From an uncultured Senegalimassilia sp. (lineage in GTDB: Bacteria > Actinomycetota > Coriobacteriia > Coriobacteriales > Eggerthellaceae), in the NCBI GenBank assembly GCA_934661765.1, contig CAKUJT010000160.1, forward strand, positions 1 to 5,066: a DNA stretch of 5,066 nt, written 5' to 3'. Shown here piece by piece: positions 1 through 5,066 of the stretch. The position numbers and the translations under genes were made by a program. The notes beneath the pieces were generated by a model, which saw only the letters and a list, made by a program, of their open reading frames with translations, searched no databases and was not told the origin of the DNA. The first letter of the stretch is position 1. Each line of letters opens with the position of its first letter.

Positions 1-690
1 GTGCGCGCCGCAAGCGCCATCGCCGTGGGGCAGTCGGGCCTGTTCGCCGTGCTGTTCGCGTTGGGGACGGTATGGTTCTGGGGCGCGACGGCGGTGTGGA
101 CGTCGTTTCTGGTGGGCGAGGCCGTCACGCTGGCGTTGCAGCTGGTCGTGGCCAGCGTGCTGTGGAAGCGCAGGGCGGCGAAGGGGGTTGCCGCCGCGGC
201 TTCCGAAGCTGCGACGGATGCGTGCGAGCGGGCCGGCTTGCTCGACAAGATGATGTACCTGCCCGAAACCTTCCAGCAGGATTGGCGGGCCTGGCGGGCT
301 TTTTCCTGCGAACCCGATATCGCGTCGGTCGCGGCGTGCTCGCAGCAGGTGGCGGCGTGGTGCGAGGCGCAGGGCATCGACGGGCGCCGTTCCTACCTGG
401 TGCCGCTGGCGGTGGAGGAAATGGCCGCCAACGCGGTCGAGCACGGTTTCGCCAAAACGAAGCACCCGGCCATCGACGTGAAGCTCATCTTGAAGCGCGA
501 CGGCACGCTGGTGCTGCGTATGCGCGACAACGGCGCGGCGTTCAACCCCATGGACCTGGACCTTTCCGCTGCCGATCCTTGTTCTGCCGTTGGCATTCGC
601 ATGTTGCGCCAAGGTGTGCGAGAGGTGGAGTACCAGAACACGGTGGGGCTCAACAACGTGGTGGTGACGTTGCCCGCCGCTTCCCAATAG
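1..690 (+). CDS. Membrane protein with C-terminal GHKL/anti-sigma-type ATPase domain (5' end probably outside window)
   Basis: The reading frame is open from the first base, so the GTG at position 1 may be an internal valine and the protein is probably longer; no upstream ribosome site can be seen. Of the 229 visible residues, about 5-27 and 33-55 form two hydrophobic helices ending in a basic WKRR stop. A linker follows, then a Bergerat-fold ATPase domain of the HATPase_c_2 (SpoIIAB/RsbW-like) type at about 100-225. Its N box is EEMAANAVEHGF (139-150, with Asn144), its G1 box is RDNG (175-178), and its G2-like segment is VGIRMLR (197-203). Known members bind ATP and act as serine kinases or anti-sigma/anti-anti-sigma switches. 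A regulatory or signalling role for this membrane-tethered version is inference. The helices could be the end of a larger polytopic (for example MATE-like) domain, which cannot be decided here. It has no evident link to the mod genes and is followed by a possible terminator. Confidence 0.75.
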   Translation: MRAASAIAVGQSGLFAVLFALGTVWFWGATAVWTSFLVGEAVTLALQLVVASVLWKRRAAKGVAAAASEAATDACERAGLLDKMMYLPETFQQDWRAWRAFSCEPDIASVAACSQQVAAWCEAQGIDGRRSYLVPLAVEEMAANAVEHGFAKTKHPAIDVKLILKRDGTLVLRMRDNGAAFNPMDLDLSAADPCSAVGIRMLRQGVREVEYQNTVGLNNVVVTLPAASQ

Positions 691-735
691 GCGAGCTGTC
701 TTTTCGTACGCCGACGTGGCTCAAGCAAGGGACCA

Positions 736-765
736 AGGCCGGGTACCGTTTCGCGTTCCCGGCCT
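736..765 (+). terminator. GC-rich hairpin, possible terminator of the upstream gene
   Basis: AGGCCGGG at 736-743 pairs perfectly with CCCGGCCT at 758-765 (8 bp) around a 14-nt loop, 45 nt after the stop of the first gene. The following TATTTG is only a weak T-rich tail. The position and stem strength fit an intrinsic terminator, but the poor T-tract keeps confidence moderate. Confidence 0.5.
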
Positions 766-812
766 ATTTGCCATCATGTGCGCCTTGTTCCCATTTCCGA
801 GTATTCAAGTAG

Positions 813-843
813 CGAAATAATTCACGAAAATGGATTATTGTCG
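813..843. promoter_or_regulatory. AT-rich imperfect dyad upstream of the modA promoter, possible operator
   Basis: CGAAATAAT (813-821) is matched by ATTATT-G-TCG (834-843). This gives nine pairs with one unpaired G at 840 and a 12-nt spacer. It lies directly upstream of the predicted -35 box, in an AT-rich island unlike the surrounding GC-rich DNA. Its position suits a regulator-binding site for the mod operon. No known operator consensus is matched, so the function is inference. Confidence 0.3.
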
Positions 844-844
844 A

Positions 845-872
845 TTGACGAGCATACAAAGGTGAGAATAAT
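845..872 (+). promoter_or_regulatory. Predicted promoter of the modABC operon
   Basis: TTGACG (845-850) matches the -35 consensus at 5 of 6 bases. AATAAT (867-872) matches the -10 consensus at 5 of 6, and the spacer is 16 nt. The predicted start is near 879, giving a leader of about 70 nt before the modA ATG. An alternative -10, TAATAT at 869-874, has an 18-nt spacer but fits less well (4 of 6). Confidence 0.6.
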
Positions 873-879
873 ATAACGA
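872..879. promoter_or_regulatory. ModE-like half-site overlapping the -10/start region
   Basis: TATAACGA matches the right arm of the known ModE operator (arms of the form TCGnTATA and TATAnCGA). It overlaps the end of the predicted -10 box and the start point, where molybdate-bound ModE represses modA in E. coli. No convincing left arm occurs at the canonical spacing; CGAGCATA (849-856) is the nearest and is about 6 nt too far away. It may therefore be only a half-site or chance in AT-rich DNA. Confidence 0.22.
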
Positions 880-911
880 CCAAGCAATGGATTGTTCGCC
901 GTTGCGTACAA

Positions 912-930
912 AGAGGGGGAGACCTCATTG
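912..930 (+). promoter_or_regulatory. Strong Shine-Dalgarno before an alternative TTG start of modA, within a small hairpin
   Basis: AGAGGGGGAGACCTCATTG contains GGAG (918-921) six nt before TTG 928, which is in frame with modA. GAGG (913-916) can pair with CCTC (923-926), which could partly mask the ribosome site. This site competes with the ATG at 949, which has its own AAAGGG (937-942) at 6 nt. The moaA start region carries a similar sequence. Confidence 0.4.
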
Positions 931-948
931 CAAAAGAAAGGGAAGCAC

Positions 949-1866
949 ATGAAGAAGCAACTTCGCGTCGTGGTCGCCGCCGTATGCGCGTTCGCGATGG
1001 TCGGCGCCTTCGCTCTGACCGGCTGCTCGTCCAACAGCGGCTCCACCGAGCAGAAGAGCGATTCCGCCACCGAGCAGTCCGCTGACAATAACAAGGAGCA
1101 GGTCGAGCTGCAGGTGTTCGCGGCCAACTCCCTGTCCAAGGCCATGGAAGAGGTCCAGGCCGCCTATATCGCCGACGGGCATGACAACGTGTCCTTCGCC
1201 GACACGCAGTACAAGGCCTCCGGCGAGCTCAACGAGATGCTGGGCGCCGGCTCCTACGCCGACCTGCTGATCAGCGCCTCGAAGGGCTCCATGGACACCG
1301 CCGTGGAGAAGGGCTACGTCGACTCCTCCACCCGCGTCGACATGTTCAAGAACGACCTGGTCATGGTTTCCAAGGAAGGCGCCGACATCAAGGACGTCAC
1401 CCTTGACGACATCGCCGCCGGCAAGTACTCCATCTGCGTGGGCGACGACTCCGTGCCCGCCGGCAACTATGCTGCCCAGTCTCTGTCCACGGTAGGCGTG
1501 TACACCCCCGCCGCTGCCGACGAGGGCAAGACCGGCAAGGACATCTCCGGCAAGGGCGGCAGCTACCAGGCCTTCGTCGATGCCGGCCACAAGGTGGTCA
1601 CCGACACCTCCGTGGGCAACGTGTGCAAGCATGCCCAGTCCGGCGACGTCGACGTCGCCTTCGTGTACACCTCCGACGTGTACCGCTTCGGCGGCGTGCA
1701 AATCGTGGGCACCGTGCCTGCCAACACGCACAAGAACATCGTGTATCCTGGCGCTGTCACCTCCGAGAGCAAGAACGCTGCCGCCACCCAGGAGTTCCTG
1801 GATTGGTGCCTGAGCAGCGACAAGGCCCAGGAGATCTGGCAGAAGTGGGGCTTCGAGCTGGCGTAA
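949..1866 (+). CDS. modA: Molybdate ABC transporter substrate-binding lipoprotein ModA
   Basis: The 305-residue protein is the receptor that binds molybdate (and usually tungstate) outside the membrane and hands it to ModBC. Residues 1-25 are a lipoprotein signal: basic MKKQLR, a hydrophobic core, and lipobox LTGC with Cys26. A Ser/Glu/Asp-rich linker follows to about 50. The ModA fold then begins with FAANSLSKAMEE (57-68, typical FAAASL..A motif). It continues with ASGELNEML (90-98), ADLLISASKGSMD (104-116), NDLVMVSKEG (135-144), GDDSVPAGNYA (165-175), DVAFVYTSDVY (235-245) and a C-terminal YPGAV...FLDW...WGFELA. By comparison with E. coli ModA, Ser61, a Ser near 109-111, Ala171 and Tyr240 are likely oxyanion contacts. 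ATG 949 was chosen for its start codon and adjacent signal peptide. TTG 928 has a stronger ribosome site and would add seven residues. It is the first gene of the operon, and a hairpin separates it from modB. The length is slightly above the usual 230-260, largely from the lipoprotein linker and a Gly/Lys-rich stretch near 190-205. Confidence 0.95.
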   Translation: MKKQLRVVVAAVCAFAMVGAFALTGCSSNSGSTEQKSDSATEQSADNNKEQVELQVFAANSLSKAMEEVQAAYIADGHDNVSFADTQYKASGELNEMLGAGSYADLLISASKGSMDTAVEKGYVDSSTRVDMFKNDLVMVSKEGADIKDVTLDDIAAGKYSICVGDDSVPAGNYAAQSLSTVGVYTPAAADEGKTGKDISGKGGSYQAFVDAGHKVVTDTSVGNVCKHAQSGDVDVAFVYTSDVYRFGGVQIVGTVPANTHKNIVYPGAVTSESKNAAATQEFLDWCLSSDKAQEIWQKWGFELA

Positions 1867-1907
1867 GGGCCGCGCTTGAAACCGCATAGCACATAAGCGA
1901 ACCAAGC

Positions 1908-1940
1908 AAGGGGATGGGGACGATTCGGCCTCATCCCCTT
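1908..1940 (+). terminator. Strong intercistronic hairpin between modA and modB (partial terminator or mRNA stabiliser)
   Basis: AAGGGGATG (1908-1916) pairs perfectly with CATCCCCTT (1932-1940). A G-T wobble and two G-C pairs extend this to a 12-bp stem (1908-1919 with 1929-1940) closing a 9-nt loop. No T-tract follows beyond the stem's own TT, so full intrinsic termination is unlikely. In binding-protein transporter operons such hairpins commonly keep the receptor transcript more abundant than the permease transcript, either by 3'-end protection or partial termination. The modB ribosome site begins 10 nt downstream. Confidence 0.6.
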
Positions 1941-1962
1941 ACCGCGTCCAAGGACGGGATAT

Positions 1963-3405
1963 ATGACGAAACAGGGAAAACGTGCGAAAAGGCTTATCGC
2001 AAGCCTTGCTGTTGCGGCCGCGCTGGCGCTGTGCGCGCCGGTTGCGGCGCTTGCCGACGACGCGCTGGGCGATGTCGATACACCCGCGGTCAGCGCGAAG
2101 CCGGCCGCTGCTTCTTCGGATGCCGATGCGCAAACCGCAGGCGATGTGGATACGTCGGCGGTGCAGGTGTCCAAAGACGGCGATGCAGCGGCGCTCGAGG
2201 GCAGCAGTTTTGCGATAAGCGATTTCTCACGCGCGCAGAAAGGCTCCAACCGCAGCATCGACGGCGAGTATCGCGGCTACGCGTACCTGATCGGCCAGGG
2301 GGTCGGGCAGGCGGCGCAGCTGATTGCGGTGAACGATCAGGTGGTGGCCTATATCCCGCCCGCCATGGCCCAGCAGCTTTCGCTCGATCTTGAGGACGCG
2401 CAGACGCAAACGCAGCTCAAGCAGCTGTTTTGCGCGCTCGACGCGGGCCAGTCGTCGGGCTCGGTGCCCTTAAGCGGCATCTCGGCCTGGCATTTCACTT
2501 CGCAGCAAACCTATGACCTGGGTGCCGTGCGCTTGATGTTCGACCAGGAGATCTCGGGCAAGGCATACGTCCTGGCCATCGGGGTGGACGGCAGCGACAT
2601 CACCGACAGCGAGAACGCGAACTATGCCAAGCCCTCGTTCGCCGACTTCGGCGTTATCGCGCCGGCCGACCAGGTGAGCATCGTCGCCAAGCCTACGGGC
2701 CTGGCCGCGGCGGGCGAATTCTTGCAGAACCTGGATTGGAGCCCGCTGTGGGTGAGCCTGCGCACCACGGGCATTGCCATCGTGTTCATCGTCATCCTGG
2801 GCTTGTTGGCGGCATACTTCTGCCTGAACCTCAGCTCGCGGGCGAAGAGCATCTTCGACGCCATCTTCACCATCCCCATGGTGCTGCCGCCTACCGTGTG
2901 CGGCTTCATCCTGCTTTTCGTCTGCGGCTCGAACACGGCGTTCGGCCGATTCTGGATAGAGACGGGCTTCCCACTCATCTTCAGCCCCACGGCGTGCGTC
3001 ATCGCCGCGGTGGTGGTGGCCTTCCCGCTGATGTACCGCAACGCGCTCGGCGCGTTCGAGAGCCTTGACCGCAACATGCTCGACGCCGCCCGCACGCTGG
3101 GGTGGAGCAACGCGAAGATCTTCGTGCGCCTGATGCTGCCGCTGTCGTGGTCGAGCATCGCGGCCGGCATGGTGCTCGCGTTCGCGCGCGCCTTGGGCGA
3201 GTTCGGCGCCACGCTGTTCATGGCGGGCAACTACGTGGGCATCACGCGCACCATCCCCATCGCCATCTACTTCGAGTGGATGAACGGCAACAGCGACGTA
3301 GCCTGGTTCTGGACGGGCGTCATCATCGTGTTCTCCCTGGTGGTCATCGTGTTCATCAACCTGTGGAGCGGGCACACCACCAAATATCGCAAACGTTCGG
3401 AGTAA
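1963..3405 (+). CDS. modB: Molybdate ABC transporter permease ModB with a large N-terminal extracytoplasmic extension
   Basis: The 480-residue protein forms the membrane channel for molybdate import. The C-terminal portion, about 256-480, is a complete ModB of normal size. Its helices lie near 263-288, 300-321, 343-358, 396-418 and 448-468. It has the family segments IPMVLPPTVCGF (304-315), FPLMYRN (354-360), an EAA-type cytoplasmic loop DAARTLGWSNAKIF...LP (374-393) that docks ModC, FARALGEFGAT (407-417) and TRTIPIAIY (428-436). Ahead of it are about 255 residues that ordinary ModB (about 225-230 aa) lacks. These are a signal peptide (1-31, ALA/D cleavage), an acidic Ala-rich linker with two GDVDT repeats, and a domain at about 80-250 that I do not recognise. 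E. coli-type ModB begins with its N terminus outside, so an exported extension is topologically consistent. ATG 1963 is preceded by AAGGA (1950-1954) at 8 nt. modC follows after 3 nt. Confidence 0.93.
   Translation: MTKQGKRAKRLIASLAVAAALALCAPVAALADDALGDVDTPAVSAKPAAASSDADAQTAGDVDTSAVQVSKDGDAAALEGSSFAISDFSRAQKGSNRSIDGEYRGYAYLIGQGVGQAAQLIAVNDQVVAYIPPAMAQQLSLDLEDAQTQTQLKQLFCALDAGQSSGSVPLSGISAWHFTSQQTYDLGAVRLMFDQEISGKAYVLAIGVDGSDITDSENANYAKPSFADFGVIAPADQVSIVAKPTGLAAAGEFLQNLDWSPLWVSLRTTGIAIVFIVILGLLAAYFCLNLSSRAKSIFDAIFTIPMVLPPTVCGFILLFVCGSNTAFGRFWIETGFPLIFSPTACVIAAVVVAFPLMYRNALGAFESLDRNMLDAARTLGWSNAKIFVRLMLPLSWSSIAAGMVLAFARALGEFGATLFMAGNYVGITRTIPIAIYFEWMNGNSDVAWFWTGVIIVFSLVVIVFINLWSGHTTKYRKRSE
2056..2727 (+). 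other. Unrecognised extracytoplasmic domain and linker fused to ModB (residues 32-255)
   Basis: After the predicted signal-peptide cleavage come about 48 residues of Ala/Asp/Ser-rich, probably disordered linker. A segment of mixed predicted strands and helices follows at about 80-250, with EYRGYAYLIG, LIAVNDQVVAYIPP, LRQ-free helical QLSLDLEDAQTQTQLKQL, YDLGAVRLMFDQ and AYVLAIGVDGSDIT. It contains a single cysteine (157) and no metal-binding or catalytic motif that I can identify. Its position outside the membrane, next to the first permease helix, suggests contact with ModA or a wall/ligand-related role, by analogy with the MalF P2 loop that contacts maltose-binding protein. That role is inference. 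Confidence 0.6.
2068..2163 (+). repeat. Two-copy direct repeat encoding GDVDTxAV in the ModB linker
   Basis: The 24-nt stretches 2068-2091 and 2140-2163 are 19/24 identical by eye. They encode GDVDTPAV (residues 36-43) and GDVDTSAV (60-67), starting exactly 72 nt (24 codons) apart. This looks like an old tandem duplication of a 24-residue linker unit; the rest of each unit is only loosely similar. Confidence 0.6.
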
Positions 3406-3408
3406 GCC

Positions 3409-4533
3409 ATGAGCCTTGAAGTAGATATCGAGAAGAAGTTCAAAGGGTTCCAGCTGCAGGCGCGGTTCTCGGCGGGGGACGAGACGCTGGGGCTTTTGGG
3501 CGCATCGGGATGCGGCAAAAGCCTGACAATGCGCTCCATCGCCGGCATCGAGCGGCCTGATTCGGGCAAGATCGTGGTCAACGGCACGGTGTTCTTCGAT
3601 CGCGCCCCCGGCAAGAAGGCGCGCGTGGACCTTTCGCCGCAACAGCGCAAAACCGCCTTGCTGTTCCAGAACTACATGCTGTTCCCCAACCTGACCGTGG
3701 CTCAGAACGTGGCGGCGGGCATCGCCAAGGACGTTTCGCCGGCCGACCGCGACGCCATGGTGCAGGCCGAGCTCAAGCGCTTCGGCCTGTCGGGCTTCGA
3801 GAAGCGCTATCCCGTGCAGCTCTCCGGCGGCCAGCAGCAACGCGTGGCGCTTGCGCGCATGCTCGCGGCGCGTCCGGGCATCCTCATGCTCGACGAGCCG
3901 TTCTCCGCGCTCGATGCGCATTTGAAAAGCGTGCTGGAGCAGAACCTGGTCAGCCTGTTCGACGCGTTCCGCGGCACCATTCTGTACGTGTCGCACGACA
4001 TCGACGAGGCGCTGCGCTTTTGCGACCGCATCGCCGTGGTGGAATCCGGGCACATCATGGAGATGGGCACGGGGGACGACCTGGTGAACCGCCCGCAAAG
4101 CCAGGCCGGCATCAAGCTGTCGGGCTGCAAGAACGCCACGCCGGCGCAGAGCCGTGGGCCGCACATGGTGTGGCTGCCGAAGTGGGGTGTGCAGGTGGAG
4201 ACGGCCGCCGAGGTGCCCGAGGGCGTCAAATGCCTGGGCGTGCGCGCGTTTTACCTGCAACGCGCCGACGGCCCGGGGCGCAACTGCTTCCGCATGCGCG
4301 TCGACCGCGTGAGCGACTCGCGCTTCGAGCGCACGGCGCTGCTGGGCTTTCTGGATCGCAACCCCGAGGCGGCGCCGGCGGTTGAGCGCACCGAGGACGA
4401 GATGAAGTACCTGCACCAGCACCTGTTCTGGCGCGTCGACAAGCTGAAGACGGATGCCGCGCTGCTGCCGCACGAGGGCGAGGAGCTGTGGATCCGCATT
4501 CCCGACGACAAGCTGTACCTGGTTGAGCGCTGA
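3409..4533 (+). CDS. modC: Molybdate ABC transporter ATP-binding protein ModC
   Basis: This 374-residue cytoplasmic ATPase dimerises under ModB and drives import by ATP hydrolysis. The nucleotide-binding domain (1 to about 235) is intact: Walker A GASGCGKS (31-38), Q-loop Gln87 in FQNYMLFPNLTV, signature LSGGQQQR (138-145), Walker B ILMLDEP (158-164) with catalytic Glu163, D-loop SALD (166-169) and switch His196 in VSHD. The remaining 140 residues fit the usual place of a ModC regulatory TOBE/Mop domain. GVKCLGVRAFYL (272-283) resembles the strand before TOBE, and ELWIRIPDDKLYLVE (359-373) resembles its last strand, but the middle is divergent. In some ModC proteins this domain binds molybdate and inhibits transport; whether it can do so here is uncertain. 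A general CysA/PotA-type ATPase is less likely given modA and modB upstream. ATG 3409 lies 3 nt after modB, with GGAG (3399-3402) overlapping the modB end, which implies translational coupling. Confidence 0.93.
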   Translation: MSLEVDIEKKFKGFQLQARFSAGDETLGLLGASGCGKSLTMRSIAGIERPDSGKIVVNGTVFFDRAPGKKARVDLSPQQRKTALLFQNYMLFPNLTVAQNVAAGIAKDVSPADRDAMVQAELKRFGLSGFEKRYPVQLSGGQQQRVALARMLAARPGILMLDEPFSALDAHLKSVLEQNLVSLFDAFRGTILYVSHDIDEALRFCDRIAVVESGHIMEMGTGDDLVNRPQSQAGIKLSGCKNATPAQSRGPHMVWLPKWGVQVETAAEVPEGVKCLGVRAFYLQRADGPGRNCFRMRVDRVSDSRFERTALLGFLDRNPEAAPAVERTEDEMKYLHQHLFWRVDKLKTDAALLPHEGEELWIRIPDDKLYLVER

Positions 4534-4576
4534 TCCCGGCGCGCTTGGCTGCGGTCGGGCGCGTTTCGGTTTGGGA

Positions 4577-4612
4577 TAGCGCCGTGGGCGCTTCGGCTTG
4601 AAGACGGCGCTA
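4577..4612 (+). other. Perfect 9-bp hairpin downstream of modC
   Basis: TAGCGCCGT (4577-4585) pairs exactly with ACGGCGCTA (4604-4612) around an 18-nt loop. The loop can itself form a short CTT/AAG stem (4591-4593 with 4601-4603). It lacks a T-tract, so it is more likely an mRNA 3'-end stabiliser or an accessory to the terminator just downstream than a stand-alone terminator. Confidence 0.5.
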
Positions 4613-4614
4613 AG

Positions 4615-4651
4615 CCCGGCGTTGGCGGCCGCCGCAACGCAAGGGGTTTTT
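4615..4651 (+). terminator. Likely intrinsic terminator of the modABC operon
   Basis: GCGTTG (4619-4624) pairs with CAACGC (4635-4640). CGG (4626-4628) pairs with CCG (4632-4634) after one bulged G, closing a 3-nt loop. CCC (4615-4617) can extend the base by pairing with GGG (4643-4645). TTTTT follows at 4647-4651. The GC-rich stem, T-run and position between modC and the moaA promoter all fit Rho-independent termination. Confidence 0.6.
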
Positions 4652-4716
4652 CGGCGAACGGGTCTGGTGGTTCGGTGGGGCAATTGCTACCGAGCCGGAT
4701 GCATTCGCCTCGCCCG

Positions 4717-4725
4717 TGGTACACT
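4717..4725 (+). promoter_or_regulatory. Predicted extended -10 promoter of moaA
   Basis: TGGTACACT contains the extended -10 TGn followed by TACACT (4720-4725, 4 of 6 consensus bases), 27 nt before the moaA ATG. No clear -35 is present, which extended -10 promoters tolerate. It implies a start near 4732 and a leader of only about 20 nt. moaA may instead be read from further upstream. Confidence 0.4.
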
Positions 4726-4740
4726 GGGGATTCTGAAACG

Positions 4741-4755
4741 AGAGGGGACCTCATG
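4741..4755 (+). promoter_or_regulatory. moaA ribosome site within a GAGG/CCTC mini-hairpin
   Basis: AGAGGGGACCTCATG places the purine-rich ribosome site directly before the start. GAGG (4742-4745) can pair with CCTC (4749-4752) across a 3-nt loop. The arrangement resembles the site ahead of modA at 912-930. Confidence 0.45.
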
Positions 4756-5066
4756 AAGGACGGACACGGCCGCACCATCGATTACCTGCGTATATCGTTG
4801 ACGGACCGTTGCAACTACCGTTGCATCTATTGCATGCCGGAAGAGGGCGTGCAGTCCATGTGCCATACCGATATCCTGCGCATCGAGGAGATCGCGCACG
4901 TGGTTCGCGTGTTCTCGGGCCTGGGCATCAAAAGCGTGCGCTTGACCGGCGGCGAGCCGCTGGTGCGCAAGGGCGTGGTCGACCTGGTGCGCGACATCAA
5001 CGACACGCCCGGCATCAAGAACATCTCGCTCACCACCAACGGCGTGCTGCTGCCGCGCATGGCCGA
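4753..5066 (+). CDS. moaA: GTP 3',8-cyclase MoaA, radical SAM enzyme of molybdenum-cofactor synthesis (3' end outside window)
   Basis: MoaA converts GTP to 3',8-cyclo-7,8-dihydro-GTP, which MoaC turns into cyclic pyranopterin monophosphate, the first stage of molybdopterin synthesis in the cytoplasm. The visible 104 codons cover the N-terminal third of a protein usually near 330 residues. GRTIDYLRISLTDRCNYRC is the typical MoaA opening. The radical SAM cluster motif CNYRCIYC (CxxxCxxC, Cys20, 24 and 27) binds the [4Fe-4S]-SAM cluster and is followed by MPEEG. LTGGEPLVRKG (64-74) is the SAM-contact GGEP motif, and ISLTTNG (91-97) is also conserved. The frame is open to the window end. The second 4Fe-4S cluster and C-terminal GG tail lie outside, so intactness cannot be judged. 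ATG 4753 follows a GA-rich ribosome site and matches the family N terminus. It sits downstream of the molybdate importer, consistent with pairing metal supply and cofactor assembly. Confidence 0.96.
   Translation, partial: MKDGHGRTIDYLRISLTDRCNYRCIYCMPEEGVQSMCHTDILRIEEIAHVVRVFSGLGIKSVRLTGGEPLVRKGVVDLVRDINDTPGIKNISLTTNGVLLPRMA

Noticed and set aside
892..948. modA start at TTG 892
   Set aside because: It would place 19 extra residues, several of them charged, ahead of the signal peptide, and it starts very close to the predicted transcription start with no good ribosome site. ATG 949 or TTG 928 is better supported.
925..1905. A 326-codon minus-strand frame opposite modA
   Set aside because: The translation is a Gly/Val/Leu/His-rich shadow of modA codons with no motif, and modA itself is unambiguous.
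1972..2034. Lipoprotein signal in ModB (Cys24)
   Set aside because: The residues before Cys24 are L-A-L, which breaks the lipobox requirement for a small residue at -1. ALA/D at 29-32 is a normal signal-peptidase I site.
2470..4683. A 737-codon open frame on the minus strand opposite modB and modC
   Set aside because: It lies entirely antisense to two clearly conserved genes. Its product is a low-complexity Arg/His/Ala/Gln-rich string typical of GC-rich codon shadows, with no recognisable domain.
4534..4752. Possible molybdenum-cofactor riboswitch ahead of moaA
   Set aside because: Hairpins are present, but I could not match the conserved core. The likely terminator and the promoter close to the ATG leave only a short leader. 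A covariance-model search would settle it.

Overview
The window is GC-rich with short intergenic gaps. It carries a molybdate-uptake operon (modA-modB-modC) followed by the start of moaA, the first gene of molybdenum-cofactor synthesis; all are on the + strand. The ModA lipoprotein signal, the high GC with an AT-rich promoter island, and the gene style suggest a high-GC Gram-positive, possibly a gut Coriobacteriia relative (Eggerthella/Gordonibacter type). Those bacteria are known for many molybdopterin oxidoreductases. The taxonomic guess is inference from style and was not tested by a search.

Layout. 1-690 is the 3' end of a gene for a membrane protein with a C-terminal GHKL/anti-sigma-type ATPase domain, cut by the window edge. 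691-948 is intergenic: a GC-rich hairpin (possible terminator), then an AT-rich stretch with inverted AATAAT/ATTATT arms, a good -35/-10 pair and a TATAACGA element resembling a ModE half-site. 949-1866 is modA, the molybdate-binding lipoprotein. 1867-1962 contains a strong 12-bp hairpin. 1963-3405 is modB, the permease, with an unusual N-terminal extension of about 255 residues (signal peptide, acidic repeat linker, unrecognised domain). 3409-4533 is modC, the ATPase, 3 nt after modB. 4534-4752 has two hairpins, the second followed by five Ts (likely operon terminator), then a probable moaA promoter. 4753-5066 is the 5' part of moaA, running off the window.

How they work together. ModA captures molybdate (or tungstate) outside the membrane and delivers it to a ModB dimer, and two ModC subunits power import. 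MoaA begins the GTP-to-pterin conversion that builds the cofactor into which the imported metal is inserted. The most unusual feature is the added outside domain on ModB, at the face where ModA should dock. The modA and moaA translation-start regions also share a similar AGAGGGG...ACCTCAT(T)G element.
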